Positions 36,001-45,725 of a DNA stretch of 64,000 nt are shown piece by piece (within the stretch, counting starts at the first letter, position 1; every line of letters begins with the position of its first letter). This DNA comes from Malania oleifera (taxonomy: Eukaryota; Streptophyta; Magnoliopsida; Santalales; Ximeniaceae), in the NCBI RefSeq assembly GCF_029873635.1, contig NC_080423.1, positions 102,796,991-102,860,990 of the forward strand, given 5' to 3'. The position numbers and the translations under genes were made by a program. Under the pieces are notes generated by a model. That model was not told the DNA's origin. It saw nothing but the letters and a program-made list of their open reading frames with translations, and made no database searches.

Positions 36001-39000
36001 TGCTGAGAAGAAAAGAGATAAACAAAAAAGGCAAGAAGAAGCAGAAGCCCAAATTAGAGGAGATTTTGAGAATTTGAGCGATGAAGAAGACTTAGAAGAA
36101 GAAAGTATGAGATTTGCTCGACAAGAAAGCATGCGATCACAACAACAATGGGAAGAAAGACAAAGATTTCGAGCAAGAACAACTGGAAGGGGTAATATTT
36201 ATGAAGAGGGAGGTGGCTCTGGCAGTGGTGCTACCAGTGGTTTCAATAGAGCAGGAGTTCGATCTTATAGTGGTCGAGAAGCTGAAGGTAGTGGACGACA
36301 ATGGATCAATCCTGATGCCCCTGAAGCTAGACTAAAGGCAATGGATCCTATTTTAGAAAGAAGCAAGAGTGCGAAACAACCAAAACTCAACACAAAGTTA
36401 CTGAAAGGTTTAAGAAGTAAATTAGGAAAAGCGGTTGGAAAATTCCTAATTTATAATCGGATTCCAGCGAATGTAGCTGACTCTCCATTTATGCAGCCTA
36501 TGCTTGATATTGCTGCAGAGGTTGGAAAGGGGGTGAAGGGTCCATCACCCTATGAGATATCTGAAATTTATTTGGAGCAAGAGTATCAAGAAATGAAAAA
36601 TTATATAGCTTCTTTTGCTGGAATTTGGAAGGAAAGAGGTGTAACACTTATGTGTGATGGTTGGTCAGGACCAACTAGAAAACACATTATAAACTTTTTA
36701 GTTTATTGCGATAGAGGCACCGTGTTTCATAAATCAGTTGATACCTCTGATGTGCCAAGCAGAACAGCTGAATATTATTTCAGGTAATTTTCTAATTTTA
36801 ATTGTATATGCAAATAGTATTATGGACTTGCATGTTTTTAATTAAATAGTAGTAATTATTGAATCTATAATTTCATTTCAGATTAATGGACGAGGTGGTT
36901 GAAGAAATTGGAGAGGAGAATGTTGTTCAAGTAGTGACTGATAATGAAGCTGCAATGAAGGTAGGAGGAAAATTATTGATGCAGAAGAGGCCCAATCTCT
37001 ATTGGACAGCATGTGCAGCTCATTGCATAGACCTTATTCTTGAAGATATTGGTAAGAAAAGTAACGTGAAGAAGGTCTTAGAAGATGCAAGAACAATAAC
37101 CTCATTTATTTACAATCACACATGGACAGTGAATTTCATGAAGAAATTCACAAATAATAGAGAGTTACTTCGCCCTGCCATCACTCGATTTGCCACAAAT
37201 TTCATTGCTTTGGAGACTATTGTCAGGCATAAACAAGCACTAAGGGAAATGTTTACATCTGATGCTTGAAAAAACTCAAGGTTTGGAATGGCAAAATCAG
37301 GCCCAGCATATGATTCGAAGAAAATTATCTTAGGCAAAGAGTTTTGGCAAAAGGCCTCTGATATAATTAAAGTGCAAGAACCCTTGGTGAAAGTTCTTAA
37401 ATTGGTTGATGGTGATGAAAAACCAACCATGGGCTTCATATACGAGGCAATTGATAGGGCGAAGTTGGCCATTCAAAAAGATTGCCGGTTTTACAAAGAC
37501 TATTGGAAAATTATTGACAACCGGTGGAGTTTTCAGTTGCACCAAGATTTGCACGCTGCTGGTAAGTGTAAATCAAATACAATTTCTTATTATTTTAACT
37601 TTTAAATTATGCATAGTTGCATTAGAAAACTATTGATTAATATGTTTCTAAATTTAATTGTAGGGTATTTTTTGAACCCACAATTTCTTTATGGTGCCCC
37701 ACCCTCTCCTGAAGTTGCTAGAGAAGTCATGGATGGAGTTAAAAAAGTAATAACCAAGTTGGTACCCGATATAGATACTCAAATTCGGGCTATTAATCAA
37801 GTAAGTATTGGTTCCATTAAATTGAATAATGAATTGTTCTAGTATTCTGTAATACTTTCAAGAATAATTATTAATACATCTAATTAATTAATTATATTTC
37901 ACAATCATCCTTTTTTAGTTGTTGCTATATCGAGATAGGCAGGAGACTTTTGGAACCCTATTGGCTCAAAGGGCAGTGAAACAAACAAATCCTGGTAAAT
38001 ATGACTATATAGCTAAATAATGGAGAATTACTCTATTTTCTCTCTTTGTGTTTAAATTTGACTTTTGAAATACGCTATACTAATATAAAACTCTTTTTAA
38101 TTATTAATGCAGCTGAATGGTGGATTCATTATGGCTTGTGTGCCCCTGAACTCCAAAGAATAGCAATTAGAGTTCTTAGTCAGACCACATCAGCTTCGAA
38201 CTGTGAGCGTAATTGGAGCACCTTTAGCCTCATCCATACGAAAACAAGAAATAGATTAAAGTACATGAGACTACAAAAACTTTTTTTCGTACATTACAAC
38301 ATGAGGTTAAAGTTAAGACGTACAATGAGAAGAAGCCAACGAGAAATTGAAGAGGGTTTCAATCCTATCAATTTGGACTACATTTTCGAAGAAGATGATC
38401 CTTTAAGTCAATGGTTAGAGGAGAGAGAGACACCACTACTCGACGGTCAGGACAATTCAAATTGGTTAAATGAAGAGGTTGGTGGTACTACAGAAGGAGG
38501 TGATCAACTACCAATAAACGCGCATGATGATTCAAGTTCAAGCCCTGAACGTACACAAAGTGATGACAATCTTGGTTTGAGCCCACCAAGTGATGATGAT
38601 GGTAATAGTGGTGCTGGAGCTGGGGTTGGGGGGGGTGGCAGTGGTGGTGGTGGAGGCGGTGGTGTAGAATATAATTATGGATATGATACAGGGACATCAT
38701 TTGGAAGGGATATATATCCTTCTGATCCTTATGGACTACATGACATACCTGAAAATTATGACTTGGGTATTCCTCCAGGGAACCAATCTTCATAACCCAG
38801 GAGAAGGAGTGCTCGTGGTGACCCTAACGATTCTACTGAAGATTCATATGGTGTGGTTCGTAGTTTTGGCGACTTTGGTTTAAATGGTTCATCATCACAA
38901 TCATATGGATCTCATCCAGCATATCCACATTATGCATCTCGTGACTCACATTTTTATCCTAGTGGATCAGGAATCTCAGGATCTAGTGAGTCTTCTTCTA

Positions 39001-42000
39001 CACACTACCCAGAGCCAGCCCCTGCCCCAACTTATAGACATTATTCAGGAGAATTTTCATCACCAGTACATTTTCAAGAGCAACAACAAAATGACGTAAA
39101 CTTGGGTTCATTCAACTATGTATTTCCACAAGGATGGGGAGATAATTTCCCATCCCAATCCCAAGATACAGATGCAAATTATGAAGACCTTCCACGTCAT
39201 TCTTTTTGGTGGTGACATGTGTTATGTTATAAATTTGTAATATTGTATTCATGTATTTTCAACTATTTATTGATATTTGATATTAATCACTTTTTAAATT
39301 CATGTATGTGTAATGTGTATATTGAGTATTAAGTCTATTGAGTATTGATTCATTTTTAGTAACTTTATGACTTTAATTAATTGATTCTTACATTTCTACA
39401 TCTTTTTACTCATTAAAGTAATGTAAACTATAAAAAAAATATGCTTTTTTTTGTAAACAGCGCACTAAAATTAATATAAAAATCATAATGCCTATTAAAA
39501 AGCATTTGTAGGTTGAAAAAAAGCCTTCAAAATTCATTAAAAATCATGTATTAATGGATTTCATGTTTATTTTTTAATTTTGGCATGGTTGTGCATGCGT
39601 GAAAAAAATTCACGACCGTTACGCCCGCTTCCCGTTACGTAACACCCGCGTCTCCCGCGACCCGCGACACCCGCGACCGTTTCGCGACGTTACCCGCGAC
39701 CGCGATTTCGAACCATGGATATACTAGAACACTTCTGTGCGCATTGAGTTCATACTTAAACAATATTCTAACCCAAAGATTGTAGCTTTGACACTGTTCA
39801 TAGTGAAAGCCGAAGTGCTGCTCCTGTGGACGTAGGCTATTGCCGAACCACGTAAATATTGTGTGTTCTAGTTGTGTTTTTGCTTATTCTTATTATTGTT
39901 TTATTGCTTCTTGAGTATATTTCATCATTGAGTGATTGCATTAGTGGTTGTTGATTGTTTCGTGTTTGATTGTGTGCTTCCACTGCGCGTGTTCAAGTTG
40001 AACGAACATCAACAAATAGGCAACCAGAGGCAACAGTCCTGGGAATTGTCTGAGCTAAATGCCCCTTGATGTTAATTCTGTTAATACAGTTCAAGCAAAA
40101 GCCTTAACTTTGAGGAGGACCTTAGTACCTTTTCTTTCCAAATAGAAGTATTCAAAGGATCAGAATCAAGGACATGGACTATCTGAGGATTGAAAGAGCT
40201 GTGAGAAAACATTCTAGATATGTCTGTATTTTCCAACATGACTGTTTAATTACTGTTAGTATTTATGTTTATTATGCTGTTTGGTTACAGTTGATTTTAA
40301 CTTTCATCTTGTGCACTGGGTGATAATTAACATCATAAAATTTCAAAAGGTTTCTTTCCCTTTTTTTTAATATCTATTTCATTATTATTATTATTATTTT
40401 TAAATTTAGGTTATGTATGCCTTTGTTATGCGCCCTGAGAGCTTGCCAAAATCTTATCAAGATTTTATTCAGAAGACTGGACCAGTTGCACAGCCTGTAT
40501 ACAAGGCAGTGAGGGACTGCTGTAGAGGTGGCCCAGTGGATGTTGCATCACTGTCTACATACTTAACTGGCCGAAAGGGGTCCAGCCATGTTAAGTTAGA
40601 AGAGTGTCCTTCTATTATTCCTTGCTCAGTTATTCATCCAGATACGAATTCGTGTTTAGCTCACAATGCCAATGCAGCATCAGCTACATTCAGGAAAACA
40701 TTTCCACTTTACTTCTCTTTGACTTTGGTACCCGTTGTTGTTCTACACCTACAAAAGGTACAACATTTTTATGAACTTTATTTTTTGACTCTTGATTTTT
40801 CTTTTTGAAAGAGAAATCAATTATTATGCAGTGCATCTGTCTATATCATGGCTGGAAATTGTGATGGCTAAACAAGTAAACAGAACCTTAGCTCATCATG
40901 GAAAACTAGTTTTTTCAAGTAGCTGTATTGTTCTGGATATGGGTTTAACGTAGAATAGACATGAAATGCTTTGTAGTTAGAAGATTCCTGTACCTCTGTA
41001 TATTTTGGAAGAGCACATGTGCTTGTCACCTAATCACCTTTGCTATTGTGTAGCTTGTCCTCTGCAGCATGTGCCTATTACAGGATGCAATAATTCTGCT
41101 ATGGTCTTATGCTTTTGGTGAAAATTTGGCCATCTTGCTTTATAGCAATTGTCGGCCATGCAATGGCTGACCATTGTTGATTTTGAGTTGCGTTTGACTT
41201 GTATCATGGTCTTGTATCTTGTGTTGCACATGTTCTGACTTGGTCACCTGTCCTACCTTGAAGATTTGCAATAATTGTTCACATACAAAGATATTATTTA
41301 ATTTGTTGGTTCTTTTTTCTTTCCTGGTTTTTTTTTAGCACACCCCCTCACAGGAAGGCGATAAGATTTGAAATGATATCCTACATTCCTATGTGAATTA
41401 AGACATGAGAACGTTTGGGATAAAGCCCATTCTCAATTGTTTCCTTGCATGTATTACCTGATTTGTTATAAAGTTCATTGTGGCTTGTTTTGACCTTGTG
41501 TTATTATTGTCTTTTGTGATTCAACTAAATGACGACCAAACCTTTAGTTTGTGTTGCTTTGAAAGAAAAAGAAAAGAACGAAAAAAAGGGGATATCCCCA
41601 TAGCATTACATCACCATTACAATGGCCTTACGCCGCTTTTGGCACTGCAACCACCAGAATATCAGCCACACTGCCACCTTTATCGTTGACACCCGCATGC
41701 ATTTATTTATTTATGTTTTGCTTCATTCTTGATACTAATCATTAATGTAATGGGCTAATTTGCAATAAAATGGCTTTTTGTCACAATGTTCTGAAAGTTG
41801 TGATTTTCTAAGTGACGATGAGCTAATGTAATTTGTGTAGCTTAAAAAAAATTATTTGTATTCCTTATAGCTCTACTGTGACTATCACTAATAGAATTAT
41901 GTTGCAAGTGCCACACAAACTACCAAAACATCATCCTGTACTCCTCTAGTTTCATCATTTATAGCTACCGCCACCACTATCACCTCTGCAGCCACTGGTG

Positions 42001-45000
42001 CTGCCACCTTTACTGCATTTAGTCAGTCATTCATGCAGACACCATCACAGCATCCATCACTAGTGGTGTATGACAACAGCTGCTGCCAACAAAACCATCA
42101 CCAACCCACTGCCAACTCCAAAAACACAATTATCAACTCCTTCTCTACCATCGCCATTGTCACCACCTTGAATTTGATCAGAGTCATGATACTCACTGTT
42201 GAATAATTGAGTAAAACAGAAGACCTTACCAAAATGATAGGTCTCTTGAATAATTGAGTAAAATGAAAGACCTTATCACAATGATAGATCTCTCCCTCTT
42301 TTTATAGTATATTTCAAAGTGCATTCCAATGACCATAATGCCCTTACTTACTCTCACTTGTTAATATAACACACACACTAACAATGCTAAATGACTAAGA
42401 CAACCATCAACATTCCCCCTCAAGCTGGAGCATATATGTCAAATGCTCCTAGCTTCTTACAAATGAATTAAACACAAACACTCCCCAAGGCTTTAATAGA
42501 TAAATCAGCAGGCTGCAAATGAGACTTCTCATGAGTGGTGGTAATGAACTTTTGCACAAGTTCTCCTGAACAAAGTGACAATCAACTCCAATGTGTTTTG
42601 TCCGCTCATGGAAGACTTGGTTGGAGACAATATGAATGGCACCTTGATTATCTTGCATCATCTCCATATACTGAGAATGTGGAAAACCCAGTTCTTTGAA
42701 CATGTCCTTTAGCCAAACAAGTTTACATGTAGTGTGAGCCATGACCCCATACTCTGACTTAGCACTTGACCTGGCCATACTCCACAACAAAATGGAGTTA
42801 CAAAACAGAAAAACAGACATATTCTAGAAGCCAACCTGACTCAGGACTGTTGTGATTTACTGCTCCTATCCCCTTAATTGTAGTAGGTAGATTTTTAGAC
42901 TACTCAAGGGCAAAAAAGAAGTTGGTCACACTTGTCACATGGTTAGTAGCAGTAGAGTCGATAATCCAAGGACTAGTGAAAGAGATACCAAATGACAGAC
43001 AAACTATAGGATTACCCTTCTGAGCAAAAATGCAATATGATGAGATGCATGTTGGGATGTTTGGTACTTTCGGAACCTTGAATACTCTTCTATAATGCAT
43101 TGTTCACCTAAAAAAATGCCTAACGATGGAAACCCACTTTTGGGATTTGAGGACGCCATCCCAACACTCACACAACCTCGGTATAGCAGAAAATCAGAAA
43201 TACACAGCGAACAAAATGCTCTTGAGATTCCAAAAGTGAATTTCTGGACCAACCGAAACAACCACAAGTGAACTTCCAAACCAATCGAACCAAAGACAAA
43301 CGAGTCAACTGCTGATTCAACCACGAATGAGTCACCAACAACTGGATATAGCACTACCACGATCCTACAAAATCAATGTATAAATGCTGCCACTGCTCCA
43401 AGAGACTTAGCCCCAAGAAACCAACAGAGAGCTCTAACAGTACCAAACAGCCTCTATACAGTAGAAAATCAGAAGTACTCAGTGAATAAAGTCCTCCTGA
43501 AATTCATGAACACCATCCCAACACACAACATTCGACAATTGGAGCAAACCACAAGCACACAATGAACAAGAAAGATAAAACAAATCAAGAACAGAGTAAT
43601 ACCACTGTTTCAGACCTCAATGAACTCTATAAACGTTGACCAACAGCTTCAGGCTAAGCAATCATTCCTGGAATGCCACACAAGAACAACTAAAAATAGG
43701 TGATATCTTTGGACATAAAAGATGACAAACAACTTGGTATTATGGTGTGAGGAAGGATTCAAGACATTTGGGAGGAAATCAGAGCAACATTGTTGCTCAA
43801 AAGTGTCTCATGCACCGGCACATGTGTCCGGCACTGCCAGCTTTCATCCGGCACATGAAGGCTCCTCTAGCTGTGAAATTTTGATGGCTGGCAGATCGGC
43901 AGGTTCTGTGGCTTGCTATGTGGTTAGTTTTGTAAAATATGAGGTATTTCTTGAGGTTTTGAAGAGGACAGCAGTGTCCAGGATTTTTCCAGAAATTGCA
44001 GTTTTTTACAGCAACTGCTGAACCTGCTCCTGGACTTTACTGATGCTTATGACCCTTCTACAGCAGCAGGTTGTGTGCTATTATGATGTTTAGGGTTTGA
44101 TTTAGCTGCAGTCATGCAATTAGGGTTTAGGTCGGATCTTGCTCTAATACCATGTTAGATTATCACTTTACCTAAAAACTTAAGCTATTAGGTCGTGGAC
44201 CAACAACGTATATCAAATTGTAACACTCCCCCACACATGCAGCACAACAACATGTGAAGGGATAAACACATGGCAGATAACACCCATTACAAGGAATACA
44301 ATAATTTTTTTAAACACCACACAATAAACATAGGCAACAAGACTACAATCCAGGACCTCCTGGTAATCAGCTCTGATACATGTTGAATAATTGAGTAAAA
44401 TGGAAGACCTTATCAGAATATTAGGTCTCTCCCTCTATTTATAATATATGTCAAAGTACATACCAATGACCATAATGCCCTTATGAACTCTCACTTATTA
44501 ACGTAGCTCACACACTAAAAATGCTAAATGACTAGGATAACCATCAACACTCATGAATATCTTCCCAACCACCTCTGGAATCATTGATTACTGTTATGCA
44601 TTTTTCATTGTCTCTGTGGTGCCAATTAGTGGCAGCAACTGATGAATGTTGCATGATAGTGACACTAAGGGACAATTACGCTGCCTTAGTGTCACGAGCT
44701 AAAGCTTGTTCAGGGCATTATGGTTGCCTGTGACCGCTTGTCTCGTGTGCTTGGGATGGGTTTCCATCATGTAAATACTAGTGTAGGGTTATTTTCTGCT
44801 AGTAGTTTATTTGTATGCCAAATAAGGCAATATGATTCCTCGGTCACTTTGATGTTTCCTAGTGTTAGGATGATAATTACATAAAAACCTATTTAGGGGA
44901 GGTTGAGTGTTCATCAGTCATTGTAAAACTCGCTAGCTATTGTCAACGTGTTTAGCCTACGTGCCTCCCTCGTTAAACACACATTGTCAACGGAGGTGTT

Positions 45001-45678
45001 ATTAATGAATTGTGTAGATTCAATGTTTACTGCTAGCTTGCCACTGCTTTCATGATTGCTTATTGTTTTCATTGCCATTTGATTGAATGCTAATGAAAGT
45101 GTTTCATGGATGAATGTTGGTAAACGATAGGCTGGTTAGTTAAGCAAGAGTGCTTTAGCTAGTGCCGCACAGCCCTTTCACAAAGGTGTGAAAATAGTCG
45201 GCCCGTGACACTTGGAATCTGAGCAAAGGTTCAATTGCTACAGGAATTCAGTTACCTTCGTTGTGTGATTTGGATAGCTTTGGTAAGTGACCATGACACC
45301 AAACAATGCTGAGAGGTTCACAACTGCATTACCTCTGTGGTGTTTCTTCAGCTACATTACCACCATTTTTTTCAACCATCTTCATAATACTAAGACCCAA
45401 TACCACCTTCACCAGTTCACAACTGCAATCATGACTAGCTGCATTGACACCATGCCTACTTCTGTTTTAACGATATGTGGTAAAGATGCTGGTTTTTACA
45501 TGGCAAACTTTTGAATGTGCATTCTAGTTTTCTTTTCAGAAAAGGAAGATAAGACAAAAGCAAACAAAAAAATTGGCTTTGGGATTTTTTGTACCAACCA
45601 AATGTTTTTTGGTTTTGGGAAATTCTAGACCAAGCCAAAACAACACATGCCAAAGATAAAAACTTTAAAACTATGGTC

Positions 45679-45725
<47 letters not shown>

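Larger units (their letters stand above)
33456..39717 (+). mobile_element. hAT-superfamily DNA transposon, 6262 bp, TSD GATATACT
   Basis: Perfect 8-bp duplications GATATACT at 33448-33455 and 39718-39725. The terminal inverted repeats are short and imperfect: CATGGTTTTAAATAACGG at the left, and CATGGTTCGAAATCGCGG for the complement of the right end. Subterminal DNA is CpG-rich, with CGGCCGTTACG-type repeats at the left (33470-33660) and CCCGCGAC-type repeats at the right (39630-39705). Inside, a spliced transposase gene (35768-39215) has a BED zinc finger, DUF659 region and hAT dimerisation domain. Two stop codons interrupt it, so this copy is probably not autonomous. It lies in LTR-like DNA within intron 4, in the host gene's orientation. 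Confidence 0.95.
28392..40409 (+). other. Intron 4 of the TMEM135-like gene (12 kb)
   Basis: Donor CACAG|GTAACA, acceptor AATTTAG|GTTATG. It holds a solo LTR (29543-32621), LTR-like DNA (33092-33447 and 39726-40014) and the hAT element (33456-39717). Removing the identified elements leaves about 2.3 kb of ordinary AT-rich intron. Confidence 0.75.
42198..44549 (-). mobile_element. Internally deleted Ty1/copia element, 2352 bp
   Basis: The LTRs are 42198-42412 and 44381-44549, both TGTTGAATAATTGAG...CATCAACA. The flanks are CTCAC and CTCAT, a TSD with one mismatch. On -, the primer site TGTATCAGAGC (44370-44380) abuts the upstream LTR and a polypurine tract (complement of TTCCCCCT, 42413-42420) precedes the downstream LTR. 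The left LTR is longer by exactly one 46-bp tandem duplication. Between them are a protease piece (SPWIIDSTATNHVTSVT, about 42930-42985 on -) and the RNase H end (42449-42820). Integrase and reverse transcriptase are gone. Confidence 0.88.
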
